Assembly (NCBI GenBank): GCA_022606425.2 | Contig: JAHDVF020001504.1 | Coordinates: 62,001 to 126,000 of the forward strand | Direction: 5' to 3' | Length of the DNA stretch: 64,000 nucleotides | Origin: Lepidostoma basale | Lineage: Eukaryota > Arthropoda > Insecta > Trichoptera > Lepidostomatidae | Made by a program: the position numbers and the translations under genes | Shown: piece after piece, positions 23,101-33,779 of the stretch | Layout: the number at the start of each line of letters is the position of its first letter | How positions within the stretch are numbered: position 1 is the stretch's first letter | The notes under the pieces: model-generated | The model's input: only the letters and a program-made list of their open reading frames with translations | What the model was told of the DNA's origin: nothing | Database searches by the model: none

Positions 23101-23454
23101 TCTTAAAATTTTAACCACTTTAGACTCGAACGTATATCATTTTTGAAAAAAACTTCTATGTTGATTGATGCCTTGGTTTCTTTCAATCGTGCATTGAATG
23201 CATTTTATTCATTAAGGTATATGGATTTATTTTATATAATTTTCAAACACTCTTATAATGAGAATACTACATATATTAATCAATCAACTTCGTTCATCCA
23301 CTTTATATTACTGAATTATTGGTAACATTGATTGCGAATGTTCTTTAACCAATTGAACTGAAATTGATAAGAATTTCAAACTAACCCTTGATCACAACAA
23401 GTATCGATGAGTGAAAACAAATGTACATTTTTAAAATTATTATTTATAAAAACT
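23101..23454. other. No recognisable features
   Basis: AT-rich; a 60-residue + frame at 23143 has no motif. Confidence 0.45.
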
Positions 23455-23935
23455 AACTAACTAAATAACCATCACGCTGTTTCCCCGAAGTTGTAGGCAG
23501 AAAGAAACTGCCACGCTTTTCTTTCCTGATATTTTTATCTAGCTTCCTCAACATTCATACATTGTGTCATGCACGCGCGTCGATTTCTCTGACTCCTGAC
23601 GTTGCCGACATTCAATATTTGATTTATTTGATCATGCCACGTTTTCCTCAGTCTTCCTCTATTTCTAGTTCCAGTTACATCGTTAACATGTAGTTTTTTA
23701 CCATTCTTTATTCATTCATTCTTTCTATTTGTCCAAACCATCTTAATGATCCTTTCATTATTTTGTTCAAAACACCATCATTCGCACCGCATTCACTTCT
23801 TATATTTTCATTCGACACTCTATCATACACAGAGTATCTTCACATTCGTCTAAGAGATCTCATTTCTACTGCATTTATTCTACATTCATCCTTCTTTCGC
23901 CAGTTCCATGCTTCGCTTAAGTGCACCATTGGGTT
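23455..23935 (-). mobile_element. Retro-1 3' end with TTAG-type tail
   Basis: The + strand shows AACTAACTAACTAAATAACC, the terminal CATCACGCTGTTTCCCCG, and complements of CMTQCMN, DQ.NQ..NVGN and FGHM. The fragment reaches the MRSLRR/SWR.KKDEC.IN region (about 23850-23910). Confidence 0.85.
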
Positions 23936-24009
23936 TATTTATAATATGAACCCAATATTAAGTCATCGGAAGCAAGCAATATTTATTTATTTTCAGTTGT
24001 TCTTTCATA

Positions 24010-24095
24010 ATAGTTTCGACCGGTTCCGGCAGCTCGCTGTCATCTTCCGGTCCCAGAAGATGGCAGGGTCGAAACCGGTCAAAACTAATAGAACA
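24010..24095. mobile_element. Foldback family C element
   Basis: TTCGACCGGTTCCGGCAGCT, TGTCATCTTCCGG, then GAAGATGGCAGGGTCGAAAC and CGGTC. Central arms pair closely; outer arms are short. Confidence 0.75.
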
Positions 24096-24835
24096 ATAGT
24101 AATCAAATTAAATTTTTGTTTTAAATAGTTTTAGTTGATAACTATTTACAATGTACCTACTTCTAGAAAGGTTTTTTTTAAATATTTATAAATGGGAACA
24201 AGACTGCAAAGATGCATAAAATACTCAATGCACGGTGAAACCTGAAATGATTTTAACTAATTAAAATAGCTAAATTGTTTTTTGGCATAGATTTACAATA
24301 AAATATGTTTTGGATTTTTAAGATACTAATTAATATTTTTTATCGTTTCTATAATATCGTTTATAAATATGTGTAAACCAATACCAAAACATAGTTTTTA
24401 TAGTTTTTATCTAACAATAAAAATAAACCGATATTACAATTATTTTATTGGAAAATACACATTTACACTATTTTCTGTAAATTCATGAATAAATATGTAT
24501 AATCAATTAATTTTAATTTAAATAAACAGAATATGTTAGAAGCATAAATTAACAGGATTTAAACCTAATGTTTAATTAATTTAATATGTGTTTAATAAGT
24601 TGATTTTTACCATAGTTAAGAAACCAATTTATTTAAAACACCGTTTTTTTTTCTAATACCTACTAATATTTTAATTCGATAGTAATATAATATTTACTGA
24701 TTTCCATAAAATATTTTAAAATATTATTTCCAATATTAATTATTAACTTTAAAGTATTGAATAAATATTTTTTTTTCGTATTGAACATAATCAATAATAA
24801 TTAAATAAAATTTAAAAAAATATTATTTTGAATAT
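24096..24835. other. Very AT-rich stretch
   Basis: Long A/T-only runs, no features recognised. It sharply abuts the GC-rich island that follows. Confidence 0.55.
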
Positions 24836-25045
24836 TCCTTGTTATTCGTCCGGGGGCCATCGCGATTAGGGCCGGCGCCCCGGGGGCCCCGCCCCCCCAG
24901 ACCGATGCCCCGCCCCCCGGCCCCACCCGGGCCTATCAGCTGTCACTCCGCCGCGCCCCCCTCCCCGGACACGAGCTCACCTATGGTGATGTGCATAAGA
25001 ACAGTTGGCACATGTAATGACCTGTTGAATTGAAAATAAATATCT
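24836..25045. other. Isolated GC- and CpG-rich island, possible exon or promoter
   Basis: From about 24848 to 24985 the sequence is almost only G and C (GGGCCGGCGCCCCGGGGGCC, CACTCCGCCGCGCCCCCCTC), inside DNA that is otherwise strongly AT-rich. On the minus strand, CATAG|GTGAGCTC (boundary near 24979-24984) is a strong splice-donor match. On the + strand a frame encodes Pro/Arg-rich sequence and ends at TGA 25031-25033, closely followed by AATAAA. Both facts hint at an exon but disagree on strand. Promoter, transferred fragment or assembly artefact also remain possible. Confidence 0.4.
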
Positions 25046-25254
25046 AGAACAAATAATTATAAATAGTTAATAATTAATTTAGATTTTAAATAACATGTTT
25101 TTTTTTATAAATTCGTATAACAAATTGCGCTCATTTACAAGATAGATATTGACAAATATTTCAATGTGCAGCAAATTTATCCAAGATAATAGGATGATCA
25201 TAATAATAAATAAGGGCATCATCAACATAAATAGAAAGAGTTTTGAAAAAATAT

Positions 25255-25412
25255 ATACTTTAACAATGGCAATAACCAAATCAATCAATTTGTAAATTGG
25301 TCATATTATTTTACACGCCTAAAGAATGCATAGAAAGAAACAATAATGTCATAAAAATCATTGTCTCTCTGCCTTACTTCCAGAACAGTGGCGTAACGGT
25401 TAGTTTTTGAGT
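25255..25412 (+). mobile_element. Retro-1 3' scrap, degraded
   Basis: CAATGGCAATAACCAAATCA, then AATTTGTAAATTGGTCATAT and TCTCTCTGCCTTACTTCCAG, ending GTGGCGTAACGGTTAGTTTT. Confidence 0.55.
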
Positions 25413-25599
25413 TATTTCTTATTGTTATAAACTTCTTTTGTATAAAAAATGGCATTATAAAAATGAACATTTTTTAATTAATATGTACCTAACACATTCA
25501 CTACCCGATGAACATAAATATCTTAAATTTGTAATCTCGAAAAAAATGCATATTTATCAGTTGTATAAATTAAGAAATTTAAAATGAATTTGTAAAATA
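25413..25599. other. No recognisable features
   Basis: Short AT-rich spacer. Confidence 0.4.
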
Positions 25600-25860
25600 C
25601 GATTCTTTCGAGTGCGCGAAACATCTTGCGCCAGGTGTACAGACGACTAATTTTTAAGGATGTAGCTCCTTGACCTACAGCTCTCCCACTCCTTAGCACG
25701 CCTCTGCCCGAGTAAGCTGAAAAACCCGATAATGGCTTGAAGTGAGATGATCTATACCTGATGGCGTGTCCCGTGCACCCACACAGATGCACATCTCGCC
25801 GTCGTGACTACACAAGGATCACCAACACATGCAAAGCTGATCGGACTATTGAAATTTTCA
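25600..25860. other. Single-copy block with a minus-strand open frame
   Basis: GC-richer sequence (GGCGTGTCCCGTGCACCC, ACAGCTCTCCCACTCC). A minus frame of 89 residues (25523-25792) contains GFSAYSGRGVLRSGRAVGQG. I do not recognise it; an unknown repeat or a regulatory block are both possible. Confidence 0.3.
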
Positions 25861-26269
25861 TTTTATTTTATAATTTTAAATAATATTAAAAAAGAGTCCA
25901 AACATTTCAATTTACATTATAGGTAAGTTCAAGATAGATAATTACTTTGTAATTATAATTATTTTTAATTATTACAAAAGTTATTAAATATGTTTCTAAA
26001 GAAGTTTATGCTGCCATTTAGAATAAAAATAATAATTAATGGTGTGTATGTATTAAAATAAATGGGTAAGTATTAATTTTATAATTAACAAAAGCCTAAC
26101 AATAATAATCAAAATAAAATAATAAAGAAAATACATTTTTTCTACATTCGTGTTCATTTATTTGTTTATAATTAGTTTATAAAACATTCATAGATGGCTC
26201 TAGTAATGCTACCTGGCTAGTGTAACATATTGATCGGTTATCGATTGTATAACTGCATTCGAATTATGA
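25861..26269. other. AT-rich stretch without recognisable features
   Basis: No repeat family or coding signal recognised. Confidence 0.5.
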
Positions 26270-26455
26270 AATATATTAAACTATTTAAAACACCATCAAA
26301 ATAAAACTATTTATATTAAATAAACTTATTCCATTAATGCACTTTTCAGTTTATTTTTCTCGAGATATTTCGTTCTCCCGATGATGAAGGTGTAATACTT
26401 TCGAAACATGTCAAAAAAATTACTTCAAAAGTGAATTAAACAAGGTTTTTATTCA
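26270..26455. mobile_element. Foldback family G element, decayed
   Basis: AAAACACCATCAAAATAAAA ... CACTTTTCAGTTTATTTTTC, CGATGATGAAGGTGTAATAC, TTTCGAAACATGTCAAAAAA and CAAAAGTGAATTAAACAAGG: inverted CACTTTT/AAAAGTG arms around a CGATGATGAAGG loop. Confidence 0.6.
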
Positions 26456-27090
26456 TAATAAATTATTTATAGGTACCTATATTGCATAATTTTTTGTTGT
26501 TGTTGTATTTTAACATAAAATGTTACTAATAAAATCTACAACAATTATTTATTTTGATATCCGGCTGTATTGACATGCCTTTTATATATTTATTATTTTT
26601 CTAATACACACACTTTAAAACTTTGTTTCAAGGGTTTGACATTCGAAATTTATTTAATTCATACTTATTCAAACACAGCAATGTTTTTTTTTATCAATTT
26701 AATAAAACTTATCAACCCATGAGGAACGTTTCGTCATTAAGACAAAATTCTCTTTAGAATTACGAACCTCTCTCATAGACATTAATCCATCGAGACGAAA
26801 GATACGAAAATATGATTATAAAAACAATGCATATATGAAATAATATCTTTTCAAAATATTAAATAATATTTTCGTCAAATTCACGTACCTACCTATTTAC
26901 GTGTATCGTTTATAAATTAATATGTGTACTTTTTCACAGTTTTGTTTGAACACTCACGATTATTACATCAAAAGACTGTTAAATTATTTAAAAACTATTT
27001 AATTTAACTGAGTCCGCTAAATATTATGTTTTTACACCCTTTAGTATCTTAAATTACTAACCGATGTCGCTTCAACCAAAGATTTGTAAG
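26456..27090. other. AT-rich stretch without recognisable features
   Basis: Nothing recognised. Confidence 0.5.
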
Positions 27091-27094
27091 ATAA

Positions 27095-27285
27095 CTAACT
27101 AAGTAACCATCACACCATTTCCCCGGAGGGGTAGACAGAGAGAATAGATCGCCACAGTGCTCTGTCCTGGCGTATCTCTCGGACTTCCTGTACATTCATA
27201 CATCGTACCATGCACGCACGTCGATTATTCCGACTTCGAATGTGTTCGCCTTTAAAGTAATTGATTAATTTGGTCATTTGTAAGA
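27095..27285 (-). mobile_element. Retro-1 extreme 3' end with TTAG-type tail
   Basis: TAACTAACTAAGTAACCATC, CCCGGAGGGGTAGACAGAG, then complements of LYQDR, ACMVRCMN and NQINYFKG. About 190 bases, relatively little diverged. Confidence 0.85.
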
Positions 27286-27302
27286 TTAACTAAAGAAACA
27301 AG

Positions 27303-27565
27303 TTTTAATGATTTTTGGTTATTATGTTATCCTGACAAGACTCCAGTAGGATCTAAACCAATTTAAAAGTTTAAAAAACCAATTCTTCTTATTCAGTTTT
27401 GATAGACTCAGGAGTCTGTTATTTCAAGCGGGTCCTCTTGAGACGCTGAACTCCAGCTTCCTCTCCACCGTTTCGAGGGTCTTCCTATTTTAATGATTTT
27501 TGTTTATTATGTTATCCTGACAAGACTCCGGTAGGATCTAAATCAATTTAAAAGTTTAAAAACCG
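27303..27565. repeat. Long direct repeat (about 78 bp) flanking a Retro-2 scrap
   Basis: 27303-27380 and 27488-27565 are direct copies (TTTTAATGATTTTTG, ATCCTGACAAGACTCC, GTAGGATCTAAA) with only about four differences. Between them, 27381-27487 is a minus-strand Retro-2 end. It starts with the GAA-type tail (ATTCTTCTTATTCAG on +) and continues CTCTTGAGACGCTGAACTCC, which is shared with 31085-31330. The arrangement is that of an insertion with an unusually long target-site duplication. Confidence 0.8.
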
Positions 27566-27728
27566 AATATAATTGGTATGAAATTGAAATTTATAAAATT
27601 TCAAATTTAATTTAAAATGTCAAAACACAATTTTAACACTTCATACGATGTAAATGAGTGTCAGAAAATTTGGGTTATTTTTTACATCTTTTAAATGGTA
27701 ATAATTAAAAACACCATTTGGAGATACA

Positions 27729-27825
27729 ATGCAAAGCAAATCTTCAAAGTGCTTTCAAAAGAGATGCAGCAAGAATCTGATACTTTCCGACGGCGACGGA
27801 CACATCAAGTACCTGCTCCTAAAAG
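27729..27825 (+). other. Candidate coding exon
   Basis: From ATG at 27729 the + frame reads MQSKSSKCFQKRC, then SKNLILSDGDGHIKYLLLK, and stays open to AAAAG|GTAGGT (intron start 27826). A second good donor, GCAG|GTAAGTA, is at 27866. Third positions in the later codons favour G/C, unlike the AT-rich surroundings. The minus strand also reads open here, behind a weak acceptor. No partner exon or homology was recognised, so this stays a candidate only. Confidence 0.25.
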
Positions 27826-27879
27826 GTAGGTTTATCCTGCCATAACTCCTGATACTGAAATGCAGGTAAGTACCAAAAT

Positions 27880-29490
27880 ATTTGTATATATTTTTTATAA
27901 TAAAAACATACTGATTGATTTCTTTGCTAGTTAGGGCAGATATTGAAATCAACACTTTTATATGCCTCATCCTAACATTTATTGGCACCAATGCTTTATG
28001 TTATTGTATAGTATTCATATGTATAATAATAATTATATTATTGGTAGTTTTGGTGTTTTAAAATATGAAGAAAATACTTGTCTTTTTTTACGAACAAAAT
28101 CGTTGTTAGCTATATCATTTACTTGTACGTTGTCTACGTTGTTTGTTGAATCTATATTCGCGATAAATATACAATAAATAAACCCAAACAATTTTTGATT
28201 CTTAAAAATTACTTATACCTAATAAATTTCCAGGATTTAAATTAATGTATCTTTCAAGCTTATCATGAAAGTACAATTTTTTTCAACTGTCTATCTTATA
28301 AAAATTCCTAATCTGTACATGTTTAACCAATGCAACATGATAAAGAAGCTTTTACGATCAAAATACAATCGATATTGATGTAAAATATAAACATAGTGGA
28401 TTTTCCGTTTTAAAAAAATTTAAGTATTTATACTAAATATAATCCTAAGAAAATTGTTCAATTATAAAAATATTATTTATATTATTGTCGTCATATTCGC
28501 TGGCGTTACAAAAAAAAACCTTTTCTATATTCGACAATGTAAAACAATTCCTCCACAGTTACAAATCTGTTTCATTCACTAAAAATTTGATTATCTGAAA
28601 ATCTATCTTTTTTGAAAAATTCAGGAATGCAAAATATTATAATAAAAGGCAAAAACATCTTTATTTTGCGTAAATAAATATATGTAACTCTGTAATTTAA
28701 ATAAAGATAAACAAATTATTGAATACTCTAATAAAATAATTGATATCTTGTTAATATTAAAGTTAGATGAATCAAACAAAGATAAGATATGTATCCGTCG
28801 GCTACTGATTTAAAGGCTTTTTCCAGCTAAAAATATTATTTATTCCAATTATCTGACTATAAATAATAAGTAGTTTGATTGTTTTTCATTAAAAATAAAT
28901 AAAGATTTAACATGAAAGGAACAAACATAAAATTATGTTCACCATTGTAAATTATTCTACCAAAAATCAGATTCTGAAGAAGCCTAATGAAATCAAAAGT
29001 GTCCTAAGATCATCCTTGTTTCTCTATATATTTTATTTTAGAGAATGTGTTATGTAATGTAACATAATTACGAAAAAGATTAACTGTTTAATAATTTTTC
29101 CAACTCATGTTTTTGTCTCAATAGTTAAGGTAAATAAGCGATTCCCAACGAAATGTATTATACAAAGACCCAAGCAAAACTTTTTTCTAAATGTTTTAAG
29201 TAAAACTTCTTTGAATAATAATGATGAATTTAAATATTATAGTAAAATATTAATAATTGCAACCGGCAGGACTTAAACCCATTGGAGAAAGAAATCTTCC
29301 CACAGAGCTTTTTAACTTTAGCGTTTTAATGCATCAGAATTAACAGATCACTTACTTTTCGTAATCAATATTATTATGTATACATCATCATAAAGTTACA
29401 ATCATTTGTGATCAAATTGACATTACATCGAAATTCATTAGAGATATGTATTTAAAAAAATAGACAATAGAAGATTTATTTAAGTCAAGT
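27880..29490. other. Long AT-rich stretch without recognisable features
   Basis: Over 1.6 kb of A/T-rich DNA with no repeat family, RNA gene or coding signal I can support. Confidence 0.55.
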
Positions 29491-29565
29491 CACTAGAAGA
29501 TGGCAGCGAACTGCCGAAACTGACCGGATCTAGAAGACGAACAAGGATTAAATTTAAGTATTTTT
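29491..29565. mobile_element. Foldback family C, half element
   Basis: CACTAGAAGATGGCAGCGAA, CTGCCGAAACTGACCGGATC and TAGAAGACGAACAAGGATTA; the matching left arm is absent. Confidence 0.6.
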
Positions 29566-29754
29566 TGTGTAATTTCGTTATTATTTTGTAAAATAACACA
29601 ATACACTTAGGTACATGAGATGTTTCTGAATAATTTTAAAATATTTTGAAAATTATTATTTTCTATTTGTGTATTTTTTGTGATGAACTTTCAAAAAACA
29701 TTGTATTTCCACAACATTTTATTTTAAAATTTCTGGTGATAGGATGTGAAATGT

Positions 29755-29830
29755 ACAAGACAGGAAAATGTGGTGAATTATGGTGAAGGCTTATGTCCAG
29801 CAGTGGACGACAACAACTCTAAGTACCTAC
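29755..29830 (+). mobile_element. Retro-2 type extreme 3' end
   Basis: GGTGAAGGCTTATGTCCAGC followed by AGTGGACGACAACAACTC. A 'cctatgtccagcagtggac' segment is typical of RTE-like 3' ends in moth genomes. Related minus-strand forms occur at 33428, 33507 and 40548. Confidence 0.6.
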
Positions 29831-30565
29831 CTATAAGTTATTTAAAAATGTGGTTTTACTTCAAATCATTGTTGAAACCCAATAAATTATACCTAAAATA
29901 ATTGGAAAACCACAATGTTTTTAAAAGCTATTTAAATTAGAAAAATATTGCTTGATGGTCAATTTATATTTTTATATGGATATGTAAACTTGTATTAAAA
30001 AAGAAGTCTTCTTTTTTTCCGTCGAGTTCATCAATTATTTCAAAATCTATTAGAACAGCTGCACCTGTGCATACAGAGCACCCAAGTGCAGGCTGTATGT
30101 ACATAATTGATTACATATTGATCTATGTGGTAAATTATACCATTCAAGGTAGGCCAACAAGCGCGAGTAGGAACCTCATTTCACTTTCAGACAAGTACCC
30201 GATATTATTGATGCGAATGATTGGCAGCGTCTAGCCAATAATAATGTATCATTATTTGTCAAAAAATTCATAGAAGTCAATTTATTAAACATAATTAGGT
30301 ACATAGCCTGGTATTAAAATAGATTTGATAACTCTATGAGAAATAATCGTTTGCTTAAATCATCAATCATTGTTAAAGAGAATTAGTTATTGCCTGCTAA
30401 TTTCGCAAATCGTTTTTAAATTCACACGCCTGACGGCTATCATAGGCAGTGATTTATGAACACTCTCTTGAATAATCGATTCTATAAAGCTTTTTTAATT
30501 GCCTTCTTCTTTGACATACATCATACATTCGTGTTTATTTAAGTAATAAAACAAAATTATTTATA
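29831..30565. other. AT-rich stretch without clear features
   Basis: Around 30120-30240 complexity is somewhat higher (GGTAGGCCAACAAGCGCGAG) but nothing is recognised. Confidence 0.4.
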
Positions 30566-30569
30566 ACAT

Positions 30570-30755
30570 ATACTTAGTTTTATTCCACTTGTTCTTATAG
30601 TTTCGACCGATTTCGACAGTACGCTACCATCTTTTGAATATAAGAGCTGAAGCGGCATTCTCAATTCGCGTTCGGCGAGATTCCCCATTCTGAACTCTCT
30701 ATCTGAAGTTGATCATAATCATTTAAAACTAATATAATAAGTGGAATAAAAATAA
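30570..30755. mobile_element. Foldback family C-like element with a longer centre
   Basis: TAGTTTTATTCCACTTGTTC, TTTCGACCGATTTCGACAGT, and at the right ATAATAAGTGGAATAAAAAT, mirroring the left end. The roughly 90 bp centre (GCGGCATTCTCAATTCGCGT) is not seen in other copies. Confidence 0.65.
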
Positions 30756-31084
30756 ATACATATTACAGAACAATTTTTATACATTGCTTACAATGATTTT
30801 TAACAAAAAATTTCAATTTAAAAACTATCTAATAATTAAATAAAACGATGTTTTTTTTTACTATTTCCACTTTTGACTTTATTTTGACAGCGACCGGCGA
30901 GAGTGACACATACTGGTCTGTCCATGCCAGATTTACCTCTGTTTAAGCTTCAAAAACTATTTTATAGTTATAGATGAATTTGTAAAAAAAATCAATGTCT
31001 AGGAAAGCAGGGGGTCTACACAAAATTTAAAAAATTGGCAAAGGGTCTACGGGACAAAAAAGTTTGAAAACCTCTGTTTTTGCT
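30756..31084. other. AT-rich with a half foldback trace
   Basis: CCACTTTTGACTTTATTTTG then CAGCGACCGGCGAGAG at about 30868-30904 is like the left end of 18790-18935. The rest is unremarkable. Confidence 0.4.
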
Positions 31085-31335
31085 ATTAGGATATTCCTAT
31101 TGTTAGGCTGGCCTCTCTTGAGACGTTGACTCCCAGCTATCCCTCTATCTTTTTGGTGGTATTCCAGGGGGACAGTAGCCAACAGGAGTCTGACGCATCA
31201 AAACGTGTGCAATTCTGAAGTGATCCATCCTCTGCACGTGCCTTCTAGTTGTCAGTGTCTTCTACGTAGTCTGCCCTATCTGACAATATCTCCCACCTCG
31301 CAGATTTTGCGTTTGATTTTGCGTTTTGTTTCTCA
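31085..31335 (-). mobile_element. Retro-2 C-terminal fragment
   Basis: On the minus strand: LEGTCRGWIT in one frame and GHVQRMDHFRIAHVLMRQTP, then VGYCPPGIPPKR, in the other. Its end shares CTCTTGAGACG.TGACTCCCA with the scrap inside the 27.3 kb duplication. Confidence 0.65.
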
Positions 31336-31622
31336 CTCAGAAAAATACATTCTAATTAAATTTAAAAAGAGACAATAACATGATTTGTAAATACGAAACA
31401 AATGGACGAAGGAATAATGTTGAAAATGTTATTTGCATGAAATAAAAAGGTGAAAAAAAGTTCAGGAAGACTATGTTCAAGGTCAGGAAAATGAATAATG
31501 ATTATCAGATATGACGATATCAGTGTGATGGCGATCTTTCCAATTTATTTATATCGACACAATTATAATATAGTATATATACCTTCACTAAAAAAAATTC
31601 CTAACGTCGATATTAAAAGACA
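31336..31622. other. No recognisable features
   Basis: AT-rich; start of an 84-residue frame that simply runs into the SINE. Confidence 0.4.
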
Positions 31623-32031
31623 CGACCTTCGTGGCATAGTGGCAAGAGATATTACTGACATTACGAAAGTCCCGGGTTCGATTAACGGCTATGACAGTGT
31701 GAATCCCACACTGTTTTTAGTCTGGTGTAGAATTCACGCGACAATAAAATAGCGGTATTTATTGTTTCTTGAACAATGATGTAAAACTCCATATTAAATA
31801 ATTAATACGAATGAAAACGTCAGTTTTCTAAAAGTTTTATTATATTTTATGGGAATGAAACGTTTCGCCCTTCTAAGGCATTATCACATTTGATAATGCC
31901 TTAGGAGGGCGAAACATGTCATTCCCATAAAATATAATAAAACTTCTAGAAAACTAACGTTTTCATTCGTATTAGAATAGCGATAGATCAGTTACGTATC
32001 ACATGTCACGAGATTCAATATAATAGCTAAA
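31623..32031 (+). mobile_element. tRNA-derived SINE interrupted by foldback A
   Basis: Head ACGACCTTCGTGGCATAGTG with A-box-like TGGCATAGTGGCAAGAG and B-box GGTTCGATTAA. The body CTGGTGTAGAATTCACGCGA, CAATAAAATAGCG breaks at 31754. It resumes at 31976 with AATAGCGATAGATCAGTTAC, CACATGTCACGAGATTCA, matching the uninterrupted body at 44.38 kb. The 3' AAT tail is missing. Confidence 0.85.
31755..31975. mobile_element. Foldback family A inserted in the SINE, with target-site duplication
   Basis: Outer segment TATTTATTGTTTCTTGAACA, then an almost perfect fold: ATACGAATGAAAACGTCAGT ... CGCCCTTCTAAGGCATTATC / GATAATGCCTTAGGAGGGCG ... ACGTTTTCATTCGTATTA. AATAGCG occurs just before (31748-31754) and just after (31976-31982) and is present once in the intact SINE, so it is the duplicated target. 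High arm identity implies a recent insertion. Confidence 0.88.
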
Positions 32032-32044
32032 AACAAAGTGTATA

Positions 32045-32890
32045 AAGAAATTTAGTTCAAACGACCAGTTTTACAAAAAAAAACTCATACTTACTTATTT
32101 CTTACTTCAGATTTCCGTACAACTGTAGAAGAGATTTAGATATTGTCCTCCTTGATGATATTGTTCCAAGCTCATCGATTCTGTGCCTTTTACTCCGTGC
32201 AGTTCCTTTTACTCAACTAAGACTCATTTATAAAAATAAAAATAAAAACAGAGTTTCCATTCATAATAATTCCAAACTATTTATTTCCATAATTACTAAC
32301 AAAAAATATATTTTCCCAAATGACATTTCTGTAAACACATATTATTAACTAATGTAAATTAAAAAAGTTTGTAATCTTTTTTATATATATTTTTATAACA
32401 AGATTTAATAAACACATATAATTATTAATGTGTCATCATTTATACATATAATTAAAATAAGCTTTTTAAATTCATCAGTTTTGCACCTTCTTGGCATAAA
32501 AACCTTCAATAAAAACTTCCTAAGGAATAGCTTAAGATAATGAGTAGGTGGGACTTATTCGATGCGTATTATTTAAACATTTTTTTAAGGCGGTGACGAT
32601 GAAAAAACAAAGCTGTATTTTTAGTTAATGAACGAAGCGTAATATCTATAATCATTCAATACAACCGTCGTTTGATCACACCGAATTGAGATGTACATGC
32701 GCGGTATCTAAATATCGTATCTCTGTAGCATATAAAAATACAAATGGATACTTTTTTCAGTGTAATAAGAACTTGTTTTCAAATCTATGAATATTAAGTA
32801 ACCATGATTTTTACGTAATTTAGCGTACTTGATGTATTAGTGTGTTAATTATCAAATGAACCATAAATGATAGGTAAATAATATTCTCAT
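32045..32890. other. AT-rich stretch without recognisable features
   Basis: Nothing recognised; 32095-32215 is slightly higher in complexity (CTCCTTGATGATATTGTTCC). Confidence 0.45.
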
Positions 32891-32894
32891 CTTC

Positions 32895-33020
32895 TTCTTC
32901 TTCCTCTTCCTTATTGTAGACCTATGTGGTCTGTTCTCCAGAGTGTTGCTCCTCCTGTGAGGTAGATTCCCAGCTGTCCTTCTATCTTTTAGGAGGTCTA
33001 TCTTCCAATTTTCTCATAAT
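32895..33020 (-). mobile_element. Retro-2 3' scrap with GAA-type tail
   Basis: TCTTCTTCTTCTTCCTCTTC, then GAGGTAGATTCCCAGCTGTC and TTCTATCTTTTAGGAGGTCT, matching the region shared by 27.4 and 31.1 kb. Confidence 0.6.
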
Positions 33021-33034
33021 CATCATTATTCTAG

Positions 33035-33410
33035 AACCTTAACTTACTAGCTAACCATCACGCAGTCTCCCCGAAGAGGTAGGCAGAAAGAATGGACACT
33101 TTTCTTTCCTAACATATTTCTCTTGATTCCTCACATGCATACATCGTGTCATGCACGCGCGTCGATTTCTCTGAATCCTCACGTGGTCGACATTCATATT
33201 TGATTAATTTATTTATTCTTTTTTTATTTATTTAGTCTCCCTCTATTTCTAGTCCCATTTACATCGCTAACTTATATTTTTTTTACCATTCTTTCCATTT
33301 GTCCAAGCCATCTTAATGATTCTTTCATTATTTTGTCCATAACACTATCATTCGCACCGCATACACTTCTTATATTTTCATTCACTCTATCATACGTCTG
33401 TACGATAGAC
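33035..33410 (-). mobile_element. Retro-1 3' end with TTAG-type tail
   Basis: CTTAACTTACTAGCTAACCA, CGCAGTCTCCCCGAAGAGGT, then complements of CMTRCM, VDHVR, the KW.GH region (TTTGTCCAAGCCATCTTAAT) and DRV.SE.IRS. 5' truncated exactly where the next retroelement begins. Confidence 0.82.
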
Positions 33411-33720
33411 TGAATGTCGTCCTTTGTCTACTCCTGGACAAAGGCCTCCTCCGTTCGCTTCCATGTCACTCTGTCCTGTGCAGACTGCATCCAGATTATT
33501 CCCATTTACTCCTGGACAAACGCCTCCTCCATTCGCTTCCATGTCACTCTGTCCTGTACAGACTGCATCCAGGTTATTCCGACGTGTCTGTTCAGATCAT
33601 CCTTCCACCGTAGTTGTGGTTGCCCTGCACTTCTCTTTGCCGTCCACGGTCTCCAAATCAGCAGTCTTATTGTCCACTTTTCATCTGAGCTTCTGACTAC
33701 GTGACCTGCCCATTGCCATT
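33411..33720 (-). mobile_element. Retro-2 C-terminal fragment with an internal 78-bp duplication
   Basis: The minus frame reads KTRKWQWAGHVVRSSDEKWT, RLLIWRPW, SAGQPQLRWKDDLN, HVGITWMQSVQDRVTWKRME: a typical RTE-like C-terminus. The last part is duplicated. The segments starting at 33429 and 33507 (78 bases apart, 26 codons) both hold TACTCCTGGACAAA.GCCTCC and CCATGTCACTCTGTCCTGT, so the frame survives through both. Confidence 0.8.
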
Positions 33721-33779
33721 TTCGAGTTTTAGGACCTATCTTCAAATAATTAATAGGATGAATATTAAAAAAATTGTAC

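Noticed and set aside
24839..25033. Pro/Arg-rich 64-residue protein
   Set aside because: The composition follows directly from the GC-rich island; the donor signal is on the other strand, so a protein is not supported.
33414..33704. Two overlapping + strand frames of 90-96 codons
   Set aside because: They mirror the minus-strand Retro-2 C-terminus and its 78-bp duplication.
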